DNA of 64,000 nucleotides from an uncultured Romboutsia sp. (GTDB taxonomy: Bacteria > Bacillota > Clostridia > Peptostreptococcales > Peptostreptococcaceae), in contig CALFLM010000088.1 of the NCBI GenBank assembly GCA_937880075.1, positions 35,449 to 99,448 of the forward strand, read 5' to 3'. Of the stretch, positions 34,363 to 42,646 are shown one piece after another. Positions within the stretch are counted from its first letter, which is position 1. The number at the start of each line of letters is the position of its first letter. The notes below the pieces were generated by a model. That model worked only from the letters and a program-made list of their open reading frames with translations, ran no database searches and was not told where the DNA came from. A program made the translations under genes and the position numbers.

Positions 34363-34905
34363 ATGAAAAAAGACAATAAAATTATGGAACATAAACCTAT
34401 TGGACACATATTTTGTGGATATCCTGCCATAGGAAAGACAAGCATAGGAGGTAATAGTATTCAAATGGAAGATGGTCGATGGGTTTCTATAGTAGATTTG
34501 GAAACTAGTTTGATGAAAGGAAATGATGGAAGACCAACTAATTGGGTAGAAATCTATGTAAACTATGTACAAGATTTAGTAATGCAAGGTATCAATGTGA
34601 TGTGTAGTACTCATCGATTAGTTAGAGATGAATTAGAAAAGAGAAATCTGATTTACACAAATGTGATGCCTAATCTGAATATCAAAGAATATTGGTTATG
34701 TAAGTTACGCCAAAGATGGAAGGATAGTGGATTAGAAAAGGATAGACTTGCTTATGAGAGAGCCATGGAATATTACGACAAGGACATTAAAGACTTGATG
34801 GACCATGACAGATATTGTATGATAGGTGTAGAAAGAAAATATGATTTACAAGAAGTGCTTTGTAATTATATTAGGTACGGAAAATTACAATGGACTGCTA
34901 ACTAA
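34363..34905 (+). CDS. P-loop nucleotide kinase-like protein
   Basis: A 180-residue P-loop NTPase with Walker A GYPAIGKTS (19-27), a DLETS segment near residue 46 and VMCSTHRLVRDEL near 86-98, a pattern of small phage kinases related to nucleotide kinases. Together with ThyX in the operon, a role as a deoxynucleoside monophosphate kinase is plausible but unproven. It is followed by the palindromic terminator shared with the fibre locus. Confidence 0.65.
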   Translation: MKKDNKIMEHKPIGHIFCGYPAIGKTSIGGNSIQMEDGRWVSIVDLETSLMKGNDGRPTNWVEIYVNYVQDLVMQGINVMCSTHRLVRDELEKRNLIYTNVMPNLNIKEYWLCKLRQRWKDSGLEKDRLAYERAMEYYDKDIKDLMDHDRYCMIGVERKYDLQEVLCNYIRYGKLQWTAN

Positions 34906-34917
34906 TATAGAAAATTG

Positions 34918-34939
34918 GCTCGATCTTAAGATCGAGCCA
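34918..34939. terminator. Palindromic terminator, left end of the fibre locus
   Basis: A 22-nt perfect palindrome centred on TTAA (half GGCTCGATCTT), between the convergent kinase gene and fibre gene A. An identical palindrome lies at 37458-37479 after fibre cassette B. Confidence 0.85.
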
Positions 34940-34942
34940 TAT

Positions 34943-36085
34943 TTATTCAACATATTCAGCTAACATAGAAAAATAAGCAAATGCAAATGTTACATTTGTA
35001 TCATTTGAAAATGAATACATATCAATTAATATTCCACCATATTCAGGCGCACAAAGATATGTCCAATCCGGTGAATCAATATTTACAGTTTTCTCCCAAA
35101 TTGGCAAAGAATAAGAAATTTTATTTCTCTCAAAATTCCCATTCAATTTACCATAATATGTATATGATACTCCAGAACCATAATTATTGTCAAATCCTGT
35201 TATTGCAAAATGATGATAATTTTTATTAAAATCATTTATAGGTCTGTTTGAGAATAATTTATCCCTATATATTCCAAAATAAGATATATTACTTACCCCG
35301 CTAATTTCATTTATAAACCCTGATGATGAGTTTACTATGGGATTTTTTGGATAGCCAGGACGATATTTCGCATAATAAGCTATTGTCATATCCGGGCCAA
35401 TATTAATCCTATAAATAAAATTTTTATGTGGATAATATTTGTTTACATTAATCTTAGCATGTTTAAAGTTTCCATAAAAGACAATATAATTATCAGGATA
35501 AACTTCTGGATATAAATTAAAAACAAAACCATATCTATAATTTTTGTTTTCATAATTACCAGTAGAATAATCTTCACCATATAACGTCATTAATCCAAAT
35601 TTTTTTATCCCAGGACTATACATATTATTATCCATAAAGCGTATCGTTTGTGTTGATACAACATTAGGAAATAATTCTTTATCTGTACTTGGAAAAACCG
35701 TATATATATTATTAGAAGGATTAGAACTGAGATGATTAGAACAAGCGTAAGAATTATATGAAAAAGTACTTTGTTGTAACATTATATCTCCAAAAATCCC
35801 ATATTCATTTTGATAAAACCTGCCTGAACTCATATTAGTTCCATAAAATGCCATTGTTCCTGATTCAACGTTAGGATTTTTTTGATATGAAGGAAAACTT
35901 TTTAGGTCTTGGCATACATAATTGTCTATTGGTACATACGATGTAACAGTATTAACAGTACCATCACTATTTGTTGATAAGGTACATGTATAAGATGGCC
36001 AGTCAAATATTCTTATTCCCTTTACACAATCAACTTCATATTTCTTCACATTTCCACTCTGAGTGTAGCATAATCCTGAAGCCAT
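34943..36085 (-). CDS. Putative tail fibre/adhesin A (currently expressed orientation)
   Basis: A 380-residue protein rich in Tyr, Asn, Ser and Gly with repeated short beta-strand segments, typical of phage receptor-binding or fibre proteins. No family is recognised. Its first ten codons (MASGLCYTQS) reach into a 32-bp repeat (36036-36067) that recurs inverted, in the same reading frame, at the start of cassette B. The start codon lies in the segment between the repeats (36068-36519), so an inversion would separate the start from this body. It is convergent with the kinase gene and ends at the shared palindromic terminator. Confidence 0.6.
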   Translation of the reverse strand: MASGLCYTQSGNVKKYEVDCVKGIRIFDWPSYTCTLSTNSDGTVNTVTSYVPIDNYVCQDLKSFPSYQKNPNVESGTMAFYGTNMSSGRFYQNEYGIFGDIMLQQSTFSYNSYACSNHLSSNPSNNIYTVFPSTDKELFPNVVSTQTIRFMDNNMYSPGIKKFGLMTLYGEDYSTGNYENKNYRYGFVFNLYPEVYPDNYIVFYGNFKHAKINVNKYYPHKNFIYRINIGPDMTIAYYAKYRPGYPKNPIVNSSSGFINEISGVSNISYFGIYRDKLFSNRPINDFNKNYHHFAITGFDNNYGSGVSYTYYGKLNGNFERNKISYSLPIWEKTVNIDSPDWTYLCAPEYGGILIDMYSFSNDTNVTFAFAYFSMLAEYVE

Positions 36086-36160
36086 AAATTCTCTTTCAAA
36101 TATATTTTATAGAACATAAGCGACTAAGAAAACTCATGAATGTATCAAAAAAACTAACAC

Positions 36161-36421
36161 CCAATATCACTCTCATTTGAGATGATTTGATAAGTGCTAA
36201 GTTGTTCATGACTAATTCATTATTTCTTTTTTAAAGAAAGCGTCAGAGTTGATATAATGAAATAGCTACAAATCAATTATCGTGTACTCTGACGCTTTTA
36301 AGTCACCGCTGTGATATATTTTGTAAACATCATTAATTTCTTACTGAATTTTATTTAATTTTATAGATTTCTATATTTAAATTCTTTACTATCAAATCAT
36401 CTCAAATGAGAGTGATATTGG
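36161..36421. repeat. Inner 32-bp inverted repeat of the fibre switch
   Basis: Positions 36161-36192 and 36390-36421 are perfect inverted copies (32 bp) separated by 197 bp, nested inside the outer repeats. They could form a large cruciform or RNA stem, be a second recombination site, or provide the same regulatory sequence in both directions. Nothing coding is seen in this 434-bp region (36086-36519). Confidence 0.75.
36237..36298. terminator. Central hairpin of the fibre switch
   Basis: AAAGCGTCAGAGT (36237-36249) pairs with ACTCTGACGCTTT (36286-36298), a 13-bp stem with T-rich flanks on both strands. It probably insulates the two divergent sides in both orientations. Confidence 0.65.
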
Positions 36422-36519
36422 TGAACTAATTTTGAAGAAACATGATGTTCATGTCTAATATCTTATATAAAAATAGATAATTGATAAGTAGAATTTCAAG
36501 CCTGTCAGTCATTATTTAA

Positions 36520-37449
36520 TACACTCAGAGTGGAAATGTGAAGAAATATGAGCAAGGTTTATTTACAATTTCTCCAGATAGAGTTAAATTGGTTGATTTT
36601 GATAATCATTATGCAAAACCTTTTATACCATATATGTTTACTCCATCTAATCATCCACCTGAAGTTAGTTTGGAAGAAGGTACTGTAATGTATATTGCTG
36701 ATCTTCGCGATCCTGATATAGATCTTAATAATTATTTAACATATACCCCACCAGATGGATATGAATTAGTATCAGAAGATCATCAATATGATACTGGAGT
36801 TAAAGAATATTATGTATCAAAGAAGTTTTATTGTGAACCATTTACAGTATATTATGGTACAGCAGGTAAAACTTTTAGTGAATATTTAAGTGCAGGTAAA
36901 TGGTTTTATTATAAAAAGAAAGAAATCAAAGATAATAAAATAAATGTAAGGTTATTGGTTTCAAATGATATAATAATAAATGGGAATACATATATTCCAC
37001 AAGAGAATAAAGTTATACATACAATTGATTTGAAATCTGGTGATGGACGTTTTATGAATATATTGGTTGGTTTAGATTCAAATCATTATACTGCGGGATT
37101 TGATATATCATTTGAAAGTGTTTATGGAAGTAATGTAGAAATATATTTATTAGTTAACCACCACTTATATAAAGTAAGTAATTCAACAGAAAGTAAGAGA
37201 TGTTATATATCTGGATATAATAGTTTTCATAATGATGGATTTATGTATACTAACGATGGTTTTGATTATACTTTTAGTTCTAATGCTTGGAGTAGTAATA
37301 GTTTATTCACTCAAAGAGATATAAGAGATGATTTTGGAGAATCTATACCACCAGAAACAAGAATGAAATATGTAGTTAAATTTACATTAGATAATGGTGA
37401 TTATCGGCAAGATTGTCAATTGACTGTTGATGTTACTACTAATAAATAA
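36520..37449 (+). CDS. Putative tail fibre/adhesin B, silent cassette lacking a proper start
   Basis: An open frame of about 309 codons that begins directly after a TAA (36517-36519) with YTQSGNVKKYEQGLFTISP, the first eleven residues being identical to residues 7-17 of fibre A through the shared 32-bp repeat. Only a GTG (36538) could serve as a start, so it looks like a body waiting for the switch. The protein is Tyr/Asn-rich and beta-like, with no recognised domain, and differs from fibre A beyond the shared start. It ends before the same palindromic terminator that follows gene A. It could instead be expressed weakly from the GTG. Confidence 0.6.
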   Translation, partial: YTQSGNVKKYEQGLFTISPDRVKLVDFDNHYAKPFIPYMFTPSNHPPEVSLEEGTVMYIADLRDPDIDLNNYLTYTPPDGYELVSEDHQYDTGVKEYYVSKKFYCEPFTVYYGTAGKTFSEYLSAGKWFYYKKKEIKDNKINVRLLVSNDIIINGNTYIPQENKVIHTIDLKSGDGRFMNILVGLDSNHYTAGFDISFESVYGSNVEIYLLVNHHLYKVSNSTESKRCYISGYNSFHNDGFMYTNDGFDYTFSSNAWSSNSLFTQRDIRDDFGESIPPETRMKYVVKFTLDNGDYRQDCQLTVDVTTNK

Positions 37450-37457
37450 ACAATACT

Positions 37458-37479
37458 GGCTCGATCTTAAGATCGAGCC
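37458..37479. terminator. Palindromic terminator, right end of the fibre locus
   Basis: Identical to the 22-nt palindrome at 34918-34939, followed by a T-rich stretch. It also faces the ligase-like gene that ends at 37539. Confidence 0.85.
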
Positions 37480-37538
37480 ATGTTTTTATTTCAATTTCTT
37501 ATTCAATTCATTTTCTCTAACAAATTTGAATACATATA

Positions 37539-38768
37539 TTATAGTTTATATTGTAAATTAATTATTTGATTTGCTGGACCAAATCCAGATGTAAGTTTCA
37601 TCATTCTGCCTTTCCAAGTAAACACAATACCTTCAGTATCATGAATATTTGTATTCATATCACCTAATCTCGACAATTCTAATGCAAGTTTAGCTTTCAA
37701 TTCCATATCATCAGATTTATTTACTTTATCTATTACTGTATTTAAATCTGATATAAGTTCATTCTTTACTTTCTTTGCTTGTTCATCAGTTATAGAATTA
37801 GTAAGGCCTTGTATCATATTTATTGCATCAGTACCTAAATTAATAAACATCTTATCAATAGGTCCCATTACATCACTTACATATTTCTTATAACCTTTCT
37901 TATCAAGTTCAGCTAATTCATCAACATGATCTTTATAAGTCTTTTTCAATATTCTCATATTTACTGACTTATCCATTAAAAACCATCTTCTGAATATTGC
38001 TCCATCTTCATCAGTCATCCATTCTGGTGCAATCTTCTTAAATCTAGATTGTTCCCAGTCTTGTAATGTATCATCTTCACCTAATCCTTCTTGTTTCCAA
38101 AGTTTGTTTAGTTCATCACACCATTTAGTAGCTATTTTTCTTGATTGTTCATTTGTCTTCATTATCAATTTAGGAGTAAGCTGAGCCTTGTCATCTTTAT
38201 CTATAGCTTTTTCTATAATATCTAATCCATCTCTAGTAACTTTATCCTTTTTCCATTCATTGCCATATTTCTTATATACCCATATATTATGGAAATCAAC
38301 ACTATCATCAATGTATGGCATAATATTTGTTTTACCAGCAACAATACATTCACAATTTGCAAACAATCTAGTATTAGGATCTGGATTGAAGAAATTACTA
38401 CCTATTCTTTTGAATATTCTTTCTAATATCTTACCAGCAGAAACAAATGTTTTTTGTACACCAGGTTTATCTTTCCATTTTTCTGCCATATCTTCTACTG
38501 ACATGCCACCACGTTCAGAATTCAGATCACCTTTATTTCTTATGAATATCACTTCATTCTGATTATTCATAGATGCCTGAATATTAGTACCATCTAACTT
38601 CTCTGTAAATTCGACAGGATCAGAATAACCAAATACCGACAATACTATTTCTCTTAAATCTTTTAATGTAAGTTCAGGAAAATCATAAGGTCTCGACATG
38701 TGTCCTGAACTTCCACCTTCAAAGATTTGTACATATTGTGTTAAATTTAACATAAGTTTATTTTCCAA
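37539..38768 (-). CDS. RNA-ligase-like nucleotidyltransferase with capsid-targeting-like N-terminus
   Basis: A 409-residue protein of the ligase/nucleotidyltransferase superfamily. The adenylation motif I is EKLDGTN with Lys57; IRNKG follows; LFANCECIVAG is motif III-like; TEGIVFTWKGRMMKLTSGFG provides motifs IV and V. The segment SGHMSRPYDFPELTLKDLREI before motif I matches a phage group of unknown ligases that begin this way. The first 18 residues (LMLNLTQYVQIFEGG) look like a capsid-targeting peptide, so it may travel in the virion. It overlaps the upstream gene by 11 nt. Whether it joins RNA or DNA is not decidable. Confidence 0.65.
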   Translation of the reverse strand: MENKLMLNLTQYVQIFEGGSSGHMSRPYDFPELTLKDLREIVLSVFGYSDPVEFTEKLDGTNIQASMNNQNEVIFIRNKGDLNSERGGMSVEDMAEKWKDKPGVQKTFVSAGKILERIFKRIGSNFFNPDPNTRLFANCECIVAGKTNIMPYIDDSVDFHNIWVYKKYGNEWKKDKVTRDGLDIIEKAIDKDDKAQLTPKLIMKTNEQSRKIATKWCDELNKLWKQEGLGEDDTLQDWEQSRFKKIAPEWMTDEDGAIFRRWFLMDKSVNMRILKKTYKDHVDELAELDKKGYKKYVSDVMGPIDKMFINLGTDAINMIQGLTNSITDEQAKKVKNELISDLNTVIDKVNKSDDMELKAKLALELSRLGDMNTNIHDTEGIVFTWKGRMMKLTSGFGPANQIINLQYKL

Positions 38769-39933
38769 CTATAATTCTGAATGATTGCCAACTATTATTA
38801 TTTGCTGATTTAAATACAAATAATATTTTAACAGGCTCTTTCATTAATTTATTTATATAATCTTCTATTTTATAAAATTCACATGTTTCTGGATTTTTCT
38901 CTGACCAAATTAATACATAATTCGCTGAAGATAAACCATTATTGTACTTTACATTGCCTGTGGCTGCTTCAGTATATAATGCTTTTTTAAATTTAGGATA
39001 TTTATTTATATATTCTGTTACTAATGATTTTAAATCTTGTATATTTGCCTCTGCATCTAATATTTCTTTATTACCTTCCTTTTTTAATTTCAAAATACTA
39101 GTTTGTAAATGTTTTTTAAACCATCGTTGTTCTAGTAATTCTTTTAATTTTTTTGCATCATCTCCAGTTATTTCAGAATTTTCTAATGCAGTTAGTAATG
39201 TTGCTCTTGATTCACAGTATCCAGCACTTATTAATTGGTACCCACCTTCTTTTTTCTTTAATGATATTTTATATTTACCATTTTTTGAAATTATATCAGT
39301 TTTTGGCGTATTGTCAACTTTATCAGAAGATGCGTAATTTCCAAGTTTTTTCCACTTATAAGAAACACTATTTTTTTGATTAGCTAATTTACTAAACTCA
39401 GAATTTCCTTTAGGAATATATAATGCTATTTTATCATAAATATCTTTATTGTCAATATAATAATTTATTATATTCTCTGATGTAGTAAGATTTTCTCCAT
39501 CTATCTTTTTTATATTGTATATTCCATTTATCCGATTATATGCATTTGCAATTACTGTTTCTATATCTTGAGCATTTGGTAACCAACCAATATTATTATC
39601 TTTAATATTTGTATTATGAGCACCTTTATATTTTTTACAATTTTTTAACTGTAAAACAACATCAGGCATTAACTCAATTACCCATCTTCTTAAAGCAAAA
39701 TTACCTTCAATATTATTATAATTTGCTATTATTGGTGCAGGCCTATTCTTTATTTCTATATTTTTTAAATTTTTATCTCTATAATCATATATCTTTTTTA
39801 TAAATGGTAGTAAATTATTTAAATTGTATGAAGAAAAAAATCCAACTGCAGTACTTATATCATTTTTATTTTCAGACCCATAATCATTAATTAAATATCT
39901 TATTTGATTTTTTTCCTTAATATATTTTAACAT
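38758..39933 (-). CDS. Protein of unknown function with PD-(D/E)XK-like motif
   Basis: A 391-residue Lys/Asn-rich protein. The middle has TPKTDIISKNGKYKISLKKKEGG, in which D...(I)SLKK fits the catalytic strand pair of PD-(D/E)XK nucleases. A later segment LYTEAATGNVKYNNG resembles a motif seen in proteins next to ligase-like genes in T4-like phages. It is translationally coupled to the ligase-like gene (overlap 11 nt), so both may act together in DNA or RNA breakage and joining. The nuclease call is tentative. Confidence 0.45.
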   Translation of the reverse strand: MLKYIKEKNQIRYLINDYGSENKNDISTAVGFFSSYNLNNLLPFIKKIYDYRDKNLKNIEIKNRPAPIIANYNNIEGNFALRRWVIELMPDVVLQLKNCKKYKGAHNTNIKDNNIGWLPNAQDIETVIANAYNRINGIYNIKKIDGENLTTSENIINYYIDNKDIYDKIALYIPKGNSEFSKLANQKNSVSYKWKKLGNYASSDKVDNTPKTDIISKNGKYKISLKKKEGGYQLISAGYCESRATLLTALENSEITGDDAKKLKELLEQRWFKKHLQTSILKLKKEGNKEILDAEANIQDLKSLVTEYINKYPKFKKALYTEAATGNVKYNNGLSSANYVLIWSEKNPETCEFYKIEDYINKLMKEPVKILFVFKSANNNSWQSFRIIVGK

Positions 39934-39952
39934 ATCTTTCTAACTTAATCAT

Positions 39953-40555
39953 TTAATCAACATCTATATAATTATTTTCAACATATTCACAAAGTCCAAT
40001 ATGACATTCTTTTATTTGTGAAATAGATTCCTTAAACTTATCAAACAACTTCTCTGCACCATCCGGCATCATCTTTACAAAAGCAGCTTTATCATCATTC
40101 TTAATAGCTTCACGTACTTTAGTTGCTGATATACCATCAACATTAGATGACTGTTCATCTCTCTTTACAACAAATAACTTAAAGTCATCAGGAAAGTCGG
40201 TTAAGTATTTCTTGTTAGTAGCCATTTTTTGATATTGTTTCTCCCTATCTGTACCACATCCCCATAAGTGAGCAACATAACCTTTCTTTGCAAGCTCTTC
40301 ACCAACTTTATCAATAGCAGCTGACTTAATCATTATCTTATCAAGGTAATAGTCTTCGCCTTTTAAACATGTGTCAAATTCTTTCTCTATTAAGCTATCT
40401 GGGAATGGATGCTTTGTATCAAATTTGGTATTGCTAACACAACATACTACACAAGGATAACCATTCTCTTTATATAAAGCTTGAAGTACACTAGCATGAC
40501 CTTTATGAAATGGCATGAATCTACCAATCATAATATTACAATCTTTCTTTTCCAT
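39953..40555 (-). CDS. Nucleotidyltransferase, NMN adenylyltransferase/cytidylyltransferase type
   Basis: A 200-residue protein with both motifs of the nucleotidylyltransferase superfamily: GRFMPFHKGH (11-20) and GISATKVREA (141-150), the latter the ISxTxxR ATP-phosphate-binding motif. Spacing and length resemble NadM/NadR-type NMN adenylyltransferases, which make NAD from NMN and ATP. The window also encodes NAD-using enzymes (DNA ligase, possible ADP-ribosyltransferases), which fits an NAD supply role. A cytidylyltransferase or related activity remains possible. It lies 19 nt before the nuclease-like gene. Confidence 0.7.
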   Translation of the reverse strand: MEKKDCNIMIGRFMPFHKGHASVLQALYKENGYPCVVCCVSNTKFDTKHPFPDSLIEKEFDTCLKGEDYYLDKIMIKSAAIDKVGEELAKKGYVAHLWGCGTDREKQYQKMATNKKYLTDFPDDFKLFVVKRDEQSSNVDGISATKVREAIKNDDKAAFVKMMPDGAEKLFDKFKESISQIKECHIGLCEYVENNYIDVD

Positions 40556-40586
40556 GATTATCTGAATAATCTATGAAATTCTTTAT

Positions 40587-40994
40587 TTAAAAATCTGGAT
40601 TTGTACGTATACTGAATGTTAGTGATTGAACTGGCATGCTATCCACTGGAACACCCATGGTCTTTGCAAGATCTTTAGTCAATTCAAAACTAGCATTCCA
40701 TTGATTCTTCTCAATTTCTTTTCTTCTATCAATATCCTTTTGCTTATATTCTTGACCAGTTTCATCATACATCCTGCATAATGCATCATAGAATTTGTCA
40801 ATTTCTTCTTTCTTAGAAATTTCACAACGATACATATAGTCAAAATATTTCTTATAGTTCTTCTGTTTCTTTATAGGAAATGCTGCAGAAATAGTGAAAT
40901 CAGTAAAATACTTATTGATAATTTCTCTATTCTTTGCTATTTGAGCCCTAGAATCAAATTTTGCTTCTGTTATGTATTCTGTTAAGTTTTTCAT
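40587..40994 (-). CDS. Small protein with strong capsid-targeting-like N-terminus
   Basis: A 135-residue protein starting MKNLTEYITEAKFDS, the clearest match in the window to the T4 internal-protein peptide (MKTYQEFIAEA). The rest is charged, with a basic stretch AFPIKKQKNYKKYF and a mostly helical middle. If the peptide works as in T4, the protease would cut after the glutamate and the remainder would be packaged and injected. It is the first gene of the adenylyltransferase-ligase operon. Confidence 0.6.
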   Translation of the reverse strand: MKNLTEYITEAKFDSRAQIAKNREIINKYFTDFTISAAFPIKKQKNYKKYFDYMYRCEISKKEEIDKFYDALCRMYDETGQEYKQKDIDRRKEIEKNQWNASFELTKDLAKTMGVPVDSMPVQSLTFSIRTNPDF

Positions 40995-41048
40995 TTTTTT
41001 ATTTAAATCGATTTAAGTAAAAATAGATTTATAAGAATTGAACAACCA

Positions 41049-41321
41049 TCAAATTTGAATTTGATGATTATCCAATTCACAATATGCCCTATATCCACAT
41101 AACAGAAATATTCCTATATAATAGATATAGAAGAATCCAATCCAAATATCAAACAAAATCAAGAATGGCAATGATATTATCAGAATGAATGGAAAAAATT
41201 CAATAAATACTTTTGTTGCCCATACAAACAAGACAGCTATTGCAAGAACCCATACAAAAATATTTGATGACCATCTGTCAATTTTCTTAATTATGTTATT
41301 TATCAGTGCTTTCCAATTCAT
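41049..41321 (-). CDS. Small membrane protein
   Basis: A 90-residue protein with at least two hydrophobic segments (NIFVWVLAIAVLFVWAT and FILIISLPFLILFDIW), probably followed by a third (GFFYIYYIGIFLLCGY). It is most likely in the inner membrane. It overlaps the next upstream gene by 26 nt; a cluster of membrane genes follows. Confidence 0.6.
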   Translation of the reverse strand: MNWKALINNIIKKIDRWSSNIFVWVLAIAVLFVWATKVFIEFFPFILIISLPFLILFDIWIGFFYIYYIGIFLLCGYRAYCELDNHQIQI

Positions 41322-41532
41322 CTTTCTTCTCTTTCTTTTTCTCTTCTCTCAATTCTAGATACTTAATTACATAAAACAACCAACTTACAACAAAGAACAT
41401 AACAATATATGCTGTATATGGTATTGGTAATATTACAGAATAAAACAATAGAATGACAATATTGACAATCATCAAATTATACCATTTTATACTCCAATAT
41501 GTCTTTTGGCCAAAATATTGTGGATCACCCAT
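41296..41532 (-). CDS. Small membrane protein with charged C-terminal tail
   Basis: A 78-residue protein with two hydrophobic segments (LMIVNIVILLFYSVILPI and YIVMFFVVSWLFYVI) and a highly charged tail (ELREEKKKEKKDELE). It overlaps both neighbours. Function unknown. Confidence 0.6.
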   Translation of the reverse strand: MGDPQYFGQKTYWSIKWYNLMIVNIVILLFYSVILPIPYTAYIVMFFVVSWLFYVIKYLELREEKKKEKKDELESTDK

Positions 41533-41992
41533 GTTTTTCTTTCAATTTATTTAGTTCATTACCATAATTAAATGAATTCAAAAGCTTATTGATAATTGCT
41601 TTCAACTGTTCTAATGTAGTAGTATCATCTATAGCATCTACTCCAGACCAAGCAATACCTGAATACTCTGATCTTTCATACATACAAATACTGTTACCAA
41701 TAGCAGTAGAATTAGAGAAACAGATTTCAATAGATTTACCATAGAATCGTGGTCCATTATACAAACGTTCTACTCTATCAACAATCATATAATTAGTAGA
41801 AACATATACTGCTCCTATCATCTTCTTTATAATGATGATCTTTCCAACAAAACGTTCAACATCATATTTCTGAATTTCAATTTCATCAATTTGCTTCTGA
41901 ATCTTCTGTTGTTCATCAGCTAACTTATTTCTTTCTAATCGTAGATCATCTTGCTTTTTCTGCAATTCATCGAATTTTTCTTTCTCGACCAT
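41525..41992 (-). CDS. Coiled-coil protein of unknown function
   Basis: A 155-residue protein. The first 45 residues are a coiled coil (FDELQKKQDDLRLERNKLAD...); the rest is a compact domain with WSGVDAIDD near residue 120. It overlaps the membrane-protein gene downstream by 8 nt. Confidence 0.65.
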   Translation of the reverse strand: MVEKEKFDELQKKQDDLRLERNKLADEQQKIQKQIDEIEIQKYDVERFVGKIIIIKKMIGAVYVSTNYMIVDRVERLYNGPRFYGKSIEICFSNSTAIGNSICMYERSEYSGIAWSGVDAIDDTTTLEQLKAIINKLLNSFNYGNELNKLKEKHG

Positions 41993-42044
41993 TTTTCCTT
42001 CCTTTATATATTTTTATATTTTAATCATGTAGTTCATAAACATA

Positions 42045-42542
42045 CTACGCATAGGTATTAGTATGTTTGTAATGTTCATACTCCATACTGAATAAGTACC
42101 ATCTCCCATATTTTGTCAACCAGCTGATTGGACATACTTTATGAATATCTTCATTACCAAAGAAGATACCATTTTCTGCACAATAATATTCACGTTTCTT
42201 ACCTGTTCTAGGATCAACTAATACAATGAACTTCTCACCAGTATTCTCATCCACATAATACTTTTCTACTTCATCTTCGTTTGTATATACTAGAACTTTC
42301 TCATGATATTCTGTATCATATAAAACGAATGCAGCTAATCGTGGCAATGTTTCTTTCTTTGGCTTAGCATAACCAAGCTCATGAAAACTTACCATTGTTG
42401 CAGTTCTTCCATGTTCCTTAGTCTTAGCTTCTTCAAAAGCTTCAACATCTTCTTGAGTCATCATAGATTCTACTTCATAGATGGCTGTAAATTCACAACA
42501 AGGATTATAATCTACCCGATAGTTTACTAAGTATTTTCTCAT
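42045..42542 (-). CDS. Member of a local VNY-family of small proteins
   Basis: A 165-residue protein starting RKYLVNYRVDYNPCCEFTAI. The opening (L-V-N-Y/S-Y-K/R-V) recurs in the genes at 50942-51196, 51209-51463 and 54689-54964, so this appears to be a small paralogous family. The second half has a VDPRTGKKREYYCAENG segment. A promoter lies at 42573-42600. Function unknown. Confidence 0.65.
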   Translation of the reverse strand: MRKYLVNYRVDYNPCCEFTAIYEVESMMTQEDVEAFEEAKTKEHGRTATMVSFHELGYAKPKKETLPRLAAFVLYDTEYHEKVLVYTNEDEVEKYYVDENTGEKFIVLVDPRTGKKREYYCAENGIFFGNEDIHKVCPISWLTKYGRWYLFSMEYEHYKHTNTYA

Positions 42543-42572
42543 TTTAATTATATTTTAATTATTAACAATTAT

Positions 42573-42600
42573 AATATAGAAACTTATTGAAAAATTTCAA
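42573..42600 (-). promoter_or_regulatory. Promoter, TTGAAA-N16-TATATT type
   Basis: TTGAAA (42595-42600) and TATATT (42573-42578), spacing 16, 31 nt before the 42045-42542 gene. Confidence 0.8.
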
Positions 42601-42611
42601 AATAATACAAA

Positions 42612-42637
42612 AAAGGATGATCTTAAGATCATCCTTT
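42612..42637. terminator. Palindromic terminator
   Basis: A perfect palindrome centred on TTAA (half AAAGGATGATCTT) ending the 42647-44397 operon, with A/T-rich flanks. Confidence 0.85.
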
Positions 42638-42646
42638 CTATATATT

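Larger units (their letters stand above)
36036..36551. repeat. Candidate invertible switch with 32-bp inverted repeats
   Basis: A perfect 32-bp repeat occurs at 36036-36067 and, inverted, at 36520-36551, flanking 452 bp. It encodes YTQSGNVKKYE in frame at both places: inside gene A (after MASGLC) and before gene B, where a stop codon (36517-36519) immediately precedes it. The flanked segment holds the only good start codon (36083-36085) and presumably the promoter. Flipping it would join MASGLC to cassette B and disconnect A. No recombinase gene is visible in the window. Confidence 0.75.

Noticed and set aside
36538..37449. Cassette B as a normal independent gene starting at GTG 36538
   Set aside because: The frame is open upstream through the shared repeat to a stop codon, the repeat encodes the same residues as in gene A, and no promoter or leader is apparent; a switch is a better explanation, though weak GTG use is not excluded.
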